From: Alphaproteobacteria bacterium
Lineage (GTDB): Bacteria > Pseudomonadota > Alphaproteobacteria > Reyranellales > Reyranellaceae
Length of the DNA stretch: 64,000 nt
Assembly (NCBI GenBank): GCA_019235415.1
Contig: JAFAKN010000184.1
Coordinates: 1-64,000 of the forward strand
Direction of reading: 5' to 3'
In this document: piece by piece, positions 10,192-19,895 of the stretch
Layout of the letters: the number at the start of each line of letters is the position of its first letter
How positions within the stretch are numbered: position 1 is the first letter of the stretch
Notes under the pieces: model-generated
What the model saw: only the letters and a program-made list of their open reading frames with translations
Told to the model about the DNA's origin: nothing
Database searches by the model: none
Position numbers and translations under genes: made by a program

Positions 10192-10827
10192 ATGAGGGAT
10201 AACAGCCCCAGTGTCGTGATTGTGGACGACGACGCGGAGTTTCGCGACTCGGTTGGCCGTTTGATGAGGTCCGTGGGCGTGGATACGCAACAGTTTCCGT
10301 CGGTTACGGACTTTTTGAAGGCTGAGCTGCCGGACCGCCCGACTTGCCTCGTCGTTGACGTCAGAATGCCGGGCCCAAGCGGACTCGATCTCCAGCGTGC
10401 GCTCTCCGCAGCGAAGCGTGAACTTCCCATCATTTTCGTCACTGCTCACGGTGACATCCCGATGAGCGTGGAGGCGATGAAGGCCGGTGCAATCGAGTTC
10501 CTAACCAAGCCGTTCCGCGATCAGGACCTTCTGGATGCCATCGAAGCCGGTCTTGCCCGGGATCACGCCCGCCGAGAGAGCGCAGAAGCGGACGAAGAGC
10601 TCAGAAAGCGGTTCGACTCTCTCAGCCCACGCGAACGCGAGATCATGGTGCAGGTGACTGCTGGGCAGCTGAACAAGCAGATTGCCTACAGTATCGGCAT
10701 CACCGAATCGACGGTGAAGGTGCATCGCGCCAACCTCATGCGCAAGGTGAAGGCCCGCTCGCTTCCCGAACTCAGCAGGATGGTGGACAGGCTTGGCTTG
10801 ACGCCGGAGCAGCAGCAGGATGCCTGA
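10192..10827 (+). CDS. FixJ-type response regulator (receiver + LuxR HTH)
   Basis: VVIVDDDAEFRDSVGRLM...VVDVRMPGPSGLDLQ...FVTAHGDIPMSVEAMKAGAIEFLTKPF...LSPREREIMVQVTAGQLNKQIAYSIGITESTVKVHRANLMRKV. Confidence 0.9.
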   Translation: MRDNSPSVVIVDDDAEFRDSVGRLMRSVGVDTQQFPSVTDFLKAELPDRPTCLVVDVRMPGPSGLDLQRALSAAKRELPIIFVTAHGDIPMSVEAMKAGAIEFLTKPFRDQDLLDAIEAGLARDHARRESAEADEELRKRFDSLSPREREIMVQVTAGQLNKQIAYSIGITESTVKVHRANLMRKVKARSLPELSRMVDRLGLTPEQQQDA

Positions 10828-10891
10828 CCTCTTGTCGCTATGATCCACCCTCGCGCTGCTTTGGGCTGAGCATCGCCGGCGTTGCCTGCCT

Positions 10892-13816
10892 TTAGCGGAC
10901 CCGGCGCGCTTTCCTCGCCGCAGCTTCATCGGTGACGTGCAACGTATCCAACAGCGCCCGCGCGGTATGGAGATCGGCTGTATCAAAGCCCTCGGTGAAG
11001 CGGTTATAAACCGGCCGCAGCAAGGCGGCGGCATCGGCGGATCGCCCTCGGGCATGCCACGACCGCGCCATGGTCACGGCCGTGCGCAGTTCCCAGGATA
11101 ACGCTTTCTGTCGGCGCGCCATTTCCAGCGATCGTTGGAATTCGGCCTCCGCGTGAGCGATGCCGGCACCGCCACTTCGAGTCAGCACCTCGCCCTCGAC
11201 GCGAAGCGCTTCCGGCAGCCACCAGAGTGCACTGTGCTCTTCGCAGCGCCTGACCGCGTAGGTAGCGGCAGCCAACGCCGCGTCGTAGCGATCCAACGCC
11301 AGCAATGCCTCCGCGTGCGCGGAGAGGAACATCGAATGAAGCGCCTCCGAAGGGCTATTTCGTACGCGATTGATGCCGGCGCGCAGCAATTCTTCGGCGG
11401 CGGCCGCATCACCGAGCCGGAGCGCAATCTGGCCTTCGAAGCAAAGTACGTTGCCTCGATAGTGGCCCAGCTCGTGGCCGCGGCTTCTCTCCTTAAGTCT
11501 GGCAGTGGCGTCGCGGGCGATCGCGATGTCGCCGCGGCGAAAGGCCACGATGCCGCCGCACCAAGTCAACGCCAGGCAGGCTGAACTGGAATGGCTGCAA
11601 ACCTCGGCCTCGGCCAGCATGGCGTTCACCGTTTCCGCCGCCTGATCGACAAGTCCCAATGCCCAACGAACCATGGCCAGCGTTCCGCCGGCGGAGATGA
11701 ACGTATCTCTGCCCACCCGGGCGATATGCGCCCGCCGAACCGCCGGGTGCTGGGTTTGTCGAAACGTCCGTTCGGCATAGGTCAGGCAGTCGGAATATTC
11801 CGCCAGCCGGTGCAGCGAAACACCCAGGATCCAGTCGGCCAGGGTGGTGACGACCGGGTCCGACGCCGCGGTCACTGCCGCCTGAGCCTCGCGCCCGAAG
11901 GCGACGGCCGCGCGAAAGTCGTGCGCGCGATTGGAAATACTCGCCAATCCGGCCAGCGAGCGCAGCCGGTAATCGAGATCGCCCATCGCAGCGGCGAGTT
12001 CGGCAGACCGTGTCAGTTCCGTTTGCGCTCGATCGTTCGCGCCTTGCGAGAACAACAGCGAATAACCGAGGGCATTGCGTAGGATCATTTCCCGTTCGCG
12101 AACGTGATCGTCGGTGCCGAGCGCCTCGAGCGCCCGCTCCATCCAGCCGCGACACTCGCCGAACAGTGACAATTCGAACCAAAGCGGCACCGACGCCGTC
12201 GCCAGACCGATTCCGATTGCGGTATCGCCGGCGGCAGCAAAAGCCCAGCTGAGCGCGCCGCGCAAATTGTCGAGCTTGGGCCGATACTCCGCGAGCCAAT
12301 CGGTCGCCGGCAAGGCTTCGACTTCGGATTCGGCCCGCGTGAAGACAGCACGATAATATTCGGCATGCCGCTGGGCCAGGAGATTACTTTCTCCGGCGGC
12401 GGCGAGTTTCTCGATCGCGAAGGCGCGCGTTGTATCCAACAGCCGGTAGCGCGCGGCAGCTCGCATATCGGCCACGACCAACGATTTCGCGATCAGATCC
12501 ATGAGGCCCTGCATGACCCGCGCCGCCGGTAGCTCGGCGCTCGTCGCGACCGCGATGGCGCCTCCTAGGCTGAACGCGCCGCTGAATACGCCCAGACGCC
12601 GGAGGAGCACGCTCTCGGGTTCCGGCAGAAGATCGTGACTCCATTCCAGCGTCGCTCGCAGCGTCTGCTGACGCGCGAGCGCTGTCCGGCGGCCACCGAT
12701 CAGCAAGCGGAAGCAATCGTCGAGAAGGGCAAGCAGTTGGTTCACGCTCAACGCGACGGTTCGCGCCGCGGCCAGTTCGATCGCCAGCGGCAGGCCGTCA
12801 AGCCGGCGGCAGATCGCTCCGATCGTCGCCAACTGTTCCGCGTTGGGAGTGAACCGCGAGTTCACTGCGCGCGCCCGCTCGATGAACAGGCGCACCGAGC
12901 CATAGGCGAGAAAATCGGTATCTGATGCTTCCGCCTCCGGCACAGCGAGCGGGAGCACCCGACAAACCCATTCGCCCTCGGCGCGCAACGGTTCCCTACT
13001 CGTGGCTAGGACATGAGCCGCGGCGCCGGCCTGAAGCAGTTCCTGCGCCATGGCCGCCGCGGCGGCGACTACGTGCTCACACGTGTCCAGGACGAGCAGC
13101 AGACACCGGTCAGCTAGCGCCCGGGCCACTTGCCGCGCAGTGACGGTGCCGCCCGATTCCAGCCCTGCCGCAACCGCGATGGCGGCCGGTACCAGGCGCG
13201 GATCCGACAGCGCCGACAGCTCGACCACGTAGATGCCATCAGGGAATCGCCGCACTAAACGGTGCGCGGCCGCCAGCGCGAGGCATGTCTTGCCGATGCC
13301 GCCGGCCCCGGTGAGGGTCACCATCCGATGGTCGATCACCAGGCGTTCAATTTCACCTAGTTCGTTGCCGCGTCCGATGAGCTCGGACACCGGGAGCGGC
13401 AGGTTGCTTGGCGGCGACCGTTTCGCCGCCGTCGACGTGGCGAAGCGGGAAACAACCGGCTTAGTCTCCCGCGGTGATTGGGCGCGCAACTCGCCAATAA
13501 ACTGATAGCCGCGGCCCGAAACCGTGCGGATTAGCTCGCGGTCCCTTCCAAAAGCGCTCCGCAAGGCCGAGATCTGCGACTGCAGGGCGTTCTCCTCGAC
13601 GATGCGACCGGGCCAAACGCGCTCCATCAGCGCCTCTTTGCTGAGGACAGCGCCACGTGCCTCGATTAACGCTATCAACACGTCGCAGGCGCGCCTACCA
13701 AGCTTGACCGGGTGGCCGTCAGCCAGCAGCTCAAGCTGAAGCGGACGCAGGAGAAACCGTCCAAAGGCCAAGCAGGAGGGTGCTTCCGGAGCACTGTCCA
13801 TAGCTGGATTTATCAC
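10892..13816 (-). CDS. OmpR-type winged-helix + NB-ARC/AAA-like ATPase regulator (paralogue of 6241-9108)
   Basis: Same domain order: GRRACDVLIALIEARGAVLSKEALMERVWPGRIVEENALQSQISALRSAF; TGAGGIGKTCLALAAAHRL. Confidence 0.85.
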   Translation of the reverse strand: MINPAMDSAPEAPSCLAFGRFLLRPLQLELLADGHPVKLGRRACDVLIALIEARGAVLSKEALMERVWPGRIVEENALQSQISALRSAFGRDRELIRTVSGRGYQFIGELRAQSPRETKPVVSRFATSTAAKRSPPSNLPLPVSELIGRGNELGEIERLVIDHRMVTLTGAGGIGKTCLALAAAHRLVRRFPDGIYVVELSALSDPRLVPAAIAVAAGLESGGTVTARQVARALADRCLLLVLDTCEHVVAAAAAMAQELLQAGAAAHVLATSREPLRAEGEWVCRVLPLAVPEAEASDTDFLAYGSVRLFIERARAVNSRFTPNAEQLATIGAICRRLDGLPLAIELAAARTVALSVNQLLALLDDCFRLLIGGRRTALARQQTLRATLEWSHDLLPEPESVLLRRLGVFSGAFSLGGAIAVATSAELPAARVMQGLMDLIAKSLVVADMRAAARYRLLDTTRAFAIEKLAAAGESNLLAQRHAEYYRAVFTRAESEVEALPATDWLAEYRPKLDNLRGALSWAFAAAGDTAIGIGLATASVPLWFELSLFGECRGWMERALEALGTDDHVREREMILRNALGYSLLFSQGANDRAQTELTRSAELAAAMGDLDYRLRSLAGLASISNRAHDFRAAVAFGREAQAAVTAASDPVVTTLADWILGVSLHRLAEYSDCLTYAERTFRQTQHPAVRRAHIARVGRDTFISAGGTLAMVRWALGLVDQAAETVNAMLAEAEVCSHSSSACLALTWCGGIVAFRRGDIAIARDATARLKERSRGHELGHYRGNVLCFEGQIALRLGDAAAAEELLRAGINRVRNSPSEALHSMFLSAHAEALLALDRYDAALAAATYAVRRCEEHSALWWLPEALRVEGEVLTRSGGAGIAHAEAEFQRSLEMARRQKALSWELRTAVTMARSWHARGRSADAAALLRPVYNRFTEGFDTADLHTARALLDTLHVTDEAAARKARRVR

Positions 13817-14348
13817 GATCCAGGTTTTTTAACAGTCGGGATGAGCGGCCCGTCAAGCTGCCCTAACCTCGTCACTCGTAATCGCGTCTGATTTTCGCGC
13901 CCATTGCATTGTCGCTGCCAAAAGGCGTCGAGTTCGATCCACAGGCGGCAACCAGCAGCCGGATATGTTTTGCCGGTGTCGGGGTGTTGGTCTCTCCCGC
14001 AGCCTATCTCGTACATAGGCAATCGCCGTTGGTCAGAACATCGACAGCGCGTGCTGCCTGATTTCGAGCCACGGGATTCATGCCACGCACAGGATTCAAC
14101 CTGAAGGGCGCCACGGATTTCAGTTTAATTCAGGCTGCTCGCAGGACTTTGCAATCCAGGCTCGGTAGCTTGCGATCTGTGTGGCGCGGCAATTCGCAAC
14201 CGCTGCAGCCGCATAGGGAGAGCTGGCGATGAGCAGAGCGATTGCAATCGAGGGCCGGCTGGACGTTGACCGATCCGCACGCCGGGCAGCAGGCTGCCAA
14301 ACCTTGTGCACGGTATGGCCAAAGTCCGCAAGTCATGGCCTTCGCGAT

Positions 14349-15185
14349 ATGCCCGCAACGGCGACAGGAGCCCATGAATTTCCCAGCGGCGTCAAAGCCT
14401 GCGCCGCCAGCAGCGCACATCTCGATCGCCGCGCGGCGCTTGGCGAGATTGCGACTCTGCTCGCTCAGGAGGTCAAGAATCCGGTGGGGGCGATGCTCCT
14501 CAACGCCAAAGCCGCACTGAATTGGCTCAACGGCGAGCAGCCCAATCTCAATGAAGCCCGGCAGGCAATCGCAGACATCATCGAAAGCGGCAAAGTCGCT
14601 CGCGATCTCATAAACATGATCGACAGTTCGCGGCCGACCGAAGCCAGCCACAAGCGCCCCGTAGACATCAATAGCGCCATCCTCACCGCCGTCAGGCTGA
14701 GCTGGGGCGTGACCCGGCGAGAGGGCGTGTCCTTAAAGACAGACCTCGGCGCGAACCTGCCGATCGTGACGGGCGACAGCATCCAGCTGCAGCAGGTGCT
14801 CCTCAACTTGATCCGTTACGCAGCGGAGGCCATGTGCGACACGGTCGATCAGCCACGGGAGATCCTCGTTGCGACGGAGTTGGTGCGAGACGGTGTCCTG
14901 GTCGCCGTTCGGGATCGCGGTCCCGGGCTCGACCCGGCCAGCGCCGACCGCCTGTTCGAGCCGGTCTACGGCGCTAATCCCGGCGACATTAGCAGCGGGC
15001 TGGCGATCTGCCGGTCGATCATCGAGGCCCATGACGGACACTTGTGCGCGGTCGCCAATAGTCCGCACGGGACCGTGGTCCAGTTCGTGCTGCCAACCAA
15101 GTGCGCGCGACGTGCGCTGCCGCCGCGATCGCTCTTGGGCGCCACTGCAAATATGGATGCCGGCAAGGCTTCTGCGGATACGTAG
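14349..15185 (+). CDS. Histidine-kinase-like protein with degenerate catalytic motifs
   Basis: LGEIATLLAQEVKNPVGAMLLNAKAALNWL...LQQVLLNLIRYAAEAM...VRDRGPGL...SSGLAICRSIIEAHDGHLCAV; H-box His is Gln and N-box Asn is Tyr. Start uncertain. Confidence 0.82.
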   Translation: MPATATGAHEFPSGVKACAASSAHLDRRAALGEIATLLAQEVKNPVGAMLLNAKAALNWLNGEQPNLNEARQAIADIIESGKVARDLINMIDSSRPTEASHKRPVDINSAILTAVRLSWGVTRREGVSLKTDLGANLPIVTGDSIQLQQVLLNLIRYAAEAMCDTVDQPREILVATELVRDGVLVAVRDRGPGLDPASADRLFEPVYGANPGDISSGLAICRSIIEAHDGHLCAVANSPHGTVVQFVLPTKCARRALPPRSLLGATANMDAGKASADT

Positions 15186-15209
15186 TGTGACCCTGCGGGG
15201 AGGCACCGC

Positions 15210-15572
15210 GTGAACGCTGCGCTAAACCCGGTTGCCTACCGACAGGCGAAGAATTTGATCGCGCGGGGCAAGTTCGTCTATGACGAGCCGGAGGCTTGGA
15301 GCGAGCATCATCCGACGACGCGAATGGAGAACGAGTTCGTCGAGGCGCATGGGTTCGCCGCGTATGGCAACTGGTTCCTCGGTACGAACAGCGCTTATCA
15401 GGAAGGAACCACGCGTCACCACGAGCTGCCCTACGGGGATTTCGAATCCGTGCACCGCTGCGCACTGCTGGCCGCGAAAAGGCGGGCCGCGGAACAGAAG
15501 ACCGTGGAGATCGAGCAGGCGATCGCACGTCTGCTTGCCCTGATGGAGGTGAAGTCTGCCGAACTCGCCTGA
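15210..15572 (+). CDS. Conserved-looking hypothetical protein
   Basis: 120 aa ORF directly after the kinase-like gene; no family recognised. Confidence 0.5.
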   Translation: MNAALNPVAYRQAKNLIARGKFVYDEPEAWSEHHPTTRMENEFVEAHGFAAYGNWFLGTNSAYQEGTTRHHELPYGDFESVHRCALLAAKRRAAEQKTVEIEQAIARLLALMEVKSAELA

Positions 15573-16066
15573 CGGCGGTGGCAGCCTGTGGCCCGTGGTG
15601 TCCAATGACCAAATGGGCCAGCTCATGGGCGAGCGGGTGCTGGCCGGCACCGCATATTTGGCGGGGAACCTTGTCGGCGCACGGCACTGCACTATGTGGC
15701 AGCCCTGGTCAGCGCCCGAAAGAGTAATGATCCCGTCTGCTCGGCCGGCGGCCTTGTGGCTCGTCCGCTCGTGCTCAGGCAGGCCCATGCACCCACCGCC
15801 GAGGCGGATAGGCGCCGATCAGATAGAGGCAAGGGCCGGCAAGATCCATTTCGCCCATCTAAGCCAATAGTTTAGTCCGACCAGCCGAAGGAGAAGCCGA
15901 TACGACTCTCGCCTAATGGAGCGGGACGCAGCAAATGACGATGATCGTCGCGATGGAGCACCCGGCCATGATGAAGCAGTCTGGGACAGCAACTCTTTGC
16001 GTTTCATCGCGGCGTTTAATTCATCCACCCGTCGCGCGTGACTGGCCCTTTAACCCCGGTTCATCG

Positions 16067-16984
16067 ATGCCGATGTTCACCGAGATCCGACACGCCGTCT
16101 TGCCGCTTGCCCTGCGCAAGTTGCGTGGCGGCAACGAGTTGGAGCGGGCGGCATTGCTAATCGAATCGCTGGCACGCCACTGGCGGGACCGTAGGCCGTT
16201 GCAGCTTCTGATCGTGTCGCCGGAACGCGACGTCGACAAGGTGCAAGTGCGGCTCCCGGCTTTTCCGAACGTCCTCGTGTCGGTCTACGGCGAGCGCGAG
16301 TTCTTTCCTCGGTTCAGCTCATTCTACGCCATGCCGGGGTGGTACCGGCAGCAGATCGTCAAACTGCTGGTGCCCGCAGCGTTGGCGCTTGGCGGCTATC
16401 TCACCCTCGATGCCGATGTCTTCTGCGTCGACGATTTCGACGCCACGACCTTCATCCAGGATGGTCGGGCGCTGTCGCGCTGGGAACCTAAGCGGCAGCA
16501 CGCTTGGTGGCAGCGCACGGCGCGGTACGTGGGCGTGCCTTACGATGCGGCAGCGCACGGTCTTTCGGTCACGCCGAACGTCCTGCACAGCGACCTTTCA
16601 GACCAGGCACTCGAGCATGTCGGGCGCGGCCTGCTGAGTTGGCAAGTCGCCCTGTCGCTGCGGATTCTGAGCAGAATCGGCACGGTCCCCTGGACCGAAT
16701 ACGCGCTTTATACCAGCGCGGCCGAGCGGGCCGGAAACCTGTTCGACTATCACGTCCATTGGGACGATTGCTATTGCCAGGAGAGCCAGGTCTTTTCGGA
16801 ACACAGCTCGATCTGGCACGCCAGTGACTTCGCGTACCGGATTCAGCACATGCGGCGAAACCCGAGCGCGAAATTCATCGTCGTGCAGAGCAAGCCCGGC
16901 CTTTCGATGGACGCGGTGCGCCAGTACTGCCTGACCGTCGACAGCCGGATGGGGGCAAGCCGCAGCGAGCTGCTGAGCCAATGA
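16067..16984 (+). CDS. DUF6492-like glycosyltransferase-type protein
   Basis: YGEREFFPRF...GWYRQQIVKLLVPAALALGGYLTLDADVFCVDDF; stop overlaps start of next gene (ATGA). Confidence 0.65.
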   Translation: MPMFTEIRHAVLPLALRKLRGGNELERAALLIESLARHWRDRRPLQLLIVSPERDVDKVQVRLPAFPNVLVSVYGEREFFPRFSSFYAMPGWYRQQIVKLLVPAALALGGYLTLDADVFCVDDFDATTFIQDGRALSRWEPKRQHAWWQRTARYVGVPYDAAAHGLSVTPNVLHSDLSDQALEHVGRGLLSWQVALSLRILSRIGTVPWTEYALYTSAAERAGNLFDYHVHWDDCYCQESQVFSEHSSIWHASDFAYRIQHMRRNPSAKFIVVQSKPGLSMDAVRQYCLTVDSRMGASRSELLSQ

Positions 16985-18126
16985 ACGGCGGACCTCTCCA
17001 TCCGCCCGAATGGACAGTGCAACATCGCGGGCCCGACACGGTGCTGAGGCTTGCCGGTGACTGGATCGCGTGCCGCACCGGCGTTCGGTCACCCGCCGAT
17101 GCACGGCGCACGGTCGACGAAGCGGGCAACGGCACGTTACGAATCGACTGTGCCCAGCTCGGCCAATGGGACTGTGGGTTGGTCGTGTTCCTGCGCATGG
17201 TGCGGGACCGCGCGCGCGCCGCAACTGGCATCCGGATCGACGATGCCGCCGTTCCGCAAGCGGCAAGGCAACTGCTCGCCCTCACCGCCGCGGCCACCTC
17301 TGCAACCCACGGCTCTCGCAAGGTGGCTCACAAGTCCATCGCGGTTCGGGCCGGCGAGAACGTTCTCCGTGCCGGAAAGGAAGTCGGTCTGGCGACCGCG
17401 CTGGTCGGCGAGAGTGCCTTGCGCGCGCCAGTCGCGCTTGCTGGGCGGGCTCGCACCCGCGCAGTCGACGTACTGCAGCTCGCGGGCGAGGCGGGTTTCG
17501 GCGCACTTCTGATCGTGGCGATCTGCAATGGCCTCGTCGGCGACATTCTCGCCTTCATCGGTGCAGTGCAGTTCCGGCGTTTCGGCGCCGGGATCTATGT
17601 CGCGGACCTTGTCGGCATTGCCATGGTGCGGGAGATGGCCGCCGTAATGACGGCGATCGTAATGGCCGGCCGCACTGGCGGCGCCTACGCAGCGCACATC
17701 GCCACCATGCAGGGTAACGAGGAGATCGATGCGCTGAAGACCTTCGGCATCCCGCCGTTCGACTTCCTGGTGCTGCCGCGGGTGCTCGCGCTTGTGACCA
17801 TGATGCCGTTGCTCTACCTCTACGGCTGCGCGGTCGGACTGCTCGGGGGCTATGTCGTCGGCATTGCGACCCTCAACATAACTTCGAGCGCATTCCTGGT
17901 GGAGCTACAGGAGGCCGTTGCGGGCCGCCAGTTCGCCATCGGCTTGGTCAAGAGCCTCGCCTTCGGCGCCTTGGTGGCGCTCGCCGGCTGTCACATAGGA
18001 TTGCGCGCCGGGCGAAGCGCTGCCGAGGTCGGACGCGCGGCCACCAGCGCGGTGGTGGCAGGAATCATTGGTGTCATCGCGCTCGACGCCCTGTTCACCG
18101 CCTGCACGAATGCCATGGGAATCTGA
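16981..18126 (+). CDS. MlaE-type ABC transporter permease with N-terminal STAS-like domain
   Basis: GAGIYVADLVGIAMVREMAAVMTAIVMAGRTGGAYAAHIATMQGNEEIDALKTFGIPPFDFLVLPRVLAL is the MlaE signature. Confidence 0.9.
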   Translation: MNGGPLHPPEWTVQHRGPDTVLRLAGDWIACRTGVRSPADARRTVDEAGNGTLRIDCAQLGQWDCGLVVFLRMVRDRARAATGIRIDDAAVPQAARQLLALTAAATSATHGSRKVAHKSIAVRAGENVLRAGKEVGLATALVGESALRAPVALAGRARTRAVDVLQLAGEAGFGALLIVAICNGLVGDILAFIGAVQFRRFGAGIYVADLVGIAMVREMAAVMTAIVMAGRTGGAYAAHIATMQGNEEIDALKTFGIPPFDFLVLPRVLALVTMMPLLYLYGCAVGLLGGYVVGIATLNITSSAFLVELQEAVAGRQFAIGLVKSLAFGALVALAGCHIGLRAGRSAAEVGRAATSAVVAGIIGVIALDALFTACTNAMGI

Positions 18127-18129
18127 GCG

Positions 18130-18924
18130 ATGTCGCGAGACGAATCCTTGCTCAGCCGGTTGGAGGTGCGCAACCTGACGGTTGCCTTCGGCACGAACGT
18201 GGTCCAGCGGGATCTGAGCTTCGAGGTGCGGGCGCACTCCATCTTCGCGGTTATGGGCGGCAGCGGATGCGGCAAGAGCACCGTACTCAAGGCGATGATC
18301 GGATTGCTGTCACCTGCGACCGGAACCGTCTTGGTCGACGGTGAGGATTACGAGGCGGCCGGAGAGCGGCGGCGGATCGAGATTCGCCGCCGCTTCGGCG
18401 TGCTGTCCCAAGGTGGCGCACTGTGGAGTTCGATGACGGTTGGCGAGAACGTCGCGCTGCCGTTGCAGATGTTTACCTTGTTTGACGCGTCGTCAATCCG
18501 TGCCCTCGTCGATCTGAAGTTGGCTCTCGTCGGATTGGAAAGCGCGGCCGAGAAAATGCCGTCCGAGCTCTCGGGCGGGATGCGCAAGCGCGCGGCCTTG
18601 GCGCGCGCTCTGGCGCTCGACCCCGACATTCCGTTTTTCGATGAGCCGTCGGCGGGGCTGGATCCCATTACCTCCAACCGGCTCGACGACCTGATCCTGG
18701 AGCTGAGCAGCGGCCTCGGCGCGACCGTGGTCATCGTCACTCATGAGCTGCCCAGTTTGTTTGCCATATGTGATGACGGGATCTTTCTTGACGGCGAGAC
18801 CGGTCGCGCCATCGCGCGCGGCGCGCCGCGAAGCCTGCGGGACGGTTGTGGCGACCCCACTGTGCGGGCCTTCATGGAGCGCGGGCGTCGCGCAACGGAC
18901 GCCGCCCGGGGAACAGGCTCATGA
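18130..18924 (+). CDS. MlaF-type ABC transporter ATP-binding protein
   Basis: Walker A GGSGCGKSTVLKAM, signature LSGGMRKRAALARALALDP, DEPSAGLDPITS. Confidence 0.92.
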   Translation: MSRDESLLSRLEVRNLTVAFGTNVVQRDLSFEVRAHSIFAVMGGSGCGKSTVLKAMIGLLSPATGTVLVDGEDYEAAGERRRIEIRRRFGVLSQGGALWSSMTVGENVALPLQMFTLFDASSIRALVDLKLALVGLESAAEKMPSELSGGMRKRAALARALALDPDIPFFDEPSAGLDPITSNRLDDLILELSSGLGATVVIVTHELPSLFAICDDGIFLDGETGRAIARGAPRSLRDGCGDPTVRAFMERGRRATDAARGTGS

Positions 18925-19895
18925 CGACACGGGCAGGGATCGTCGGCGCCTTCATCCTCGGCGCAATTGGCCTTGCCGCGGGAGGTGTCCTGTTCTTTGG
19001 CGGGACCAAGATGTTTGCCAGAACGCTACACGCGGTGGCGTTCTTCAGCGAGCCGGTCTCGGGTCTCGACGTCGGCGCCCCGGTGACGTTCCATGGAGTA
19101 CGCATCGGTCTGGTCACGAACGTCACAGTGGAATTCTCGACGGCAAGCATGACCGGCCGCATCCCCGTGATCATGGAGTTCCAATCCGAGCAGATCAGCT
19201 GGGAAGGCGGCAGGAAGCTGACAGGCGATCGGGCGGAATTCGAGCGGCTCATCGCCGCCGGGCTGCGCGCGAAGCTGGAGATGCAGAGCTTCGTGACCGG
19301 GCAGTTGCGCGTCGATCTGGAATTGGAGCCTGACACGCCCGCGAGACGGACCGGCGCCTCGCCCGACCTGCTCGAGATCCCGACAGTCCCCTCGGAACTC
19401 GGCCAGCTGTGGGCACAACTCACCAAGCTCCGGCTCCAGGACCTGGCCGATTCGGTGCAGGGGGCGTTCGCTTCCCTGGATCACGTCCTGAAGCACGTCG
19501 ATGCCGTGCTCGATCCCTTGGTCGGCAATGCCAACGGCGCCCTAGTTGCCGCCCACCGGACGTTTGACACTGGCGACGAGGCGATCATCCGCGTCAAGGA
19601 AGAGGCCTCGACAGCCCTGCGCGATCTCGATGCCCTTCTCGTCGATGTGCGCCAGCAGGTCGGGCCGCGCAGCGCCGAACTCAGTCGTGTCCTCAATTCG
19701 GCCGATCGCGCGGCCCGCCAGGCCTCGATTTTCCTCGACTCGCTGAACGGGCTCGCGCAGGTGCGGTCGCCATTCCGCAGCAATCTCGAAGCGGCCATCC
19801 AGGATCTGTCTGCCACTGCGAGCTCCTTGCGCGACTTCGCCGCGACGATCGAGCGCAACCCGAATGCAGTCCTTCTGGGGAGGTCGGGCAAATGA
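18921..19895 (+). CDS. MCE/MlaD family substrate-binding protein
   Basis: N-terminal TM followed by FFSEPVSGLDVGAPVTFHGVRIGLVTNV (MCE domain); start at Met 18921. Confidence 0.9.
   Translation: MTTRAGIVGAFILGAIGLAAGGVLFFGGTKMFARTLHAVAFFSEPVSGLDVGAPVTFHGVRIGLVTNVTVEFSTASMTGRIPVIMEFQSEQISWEGGRKLTGDRAEFERLIAAGLRAKLEMQSFVTGQLRVDLELEPDTPARRTGASPDLLEIPTVPSELGQLWAQLTKLRLQDLADSVQGAFASLDHVLKHVDAVLDPLVGNANGALVAAHRTFDTGDEAIIRVKEEASTALRDLDALLVDVRQQVGPRSAELSRVLNSADRAARQASIFLDSLNGLAQVRSPFRSNLEAAIQDLSATASSLRDFAATIERNPNAVLLGRSGK

Noticed and set aside
14130-14420. Minus-strand zinc-ribbon-like peptide (CRRCGHIAKAM...CCPACGSVNVQ)
   Set aside because: Cys pairs are suggestive, but it overlaps the putative 5' end of the kinase-like gene and no family could be assigned with confidence.
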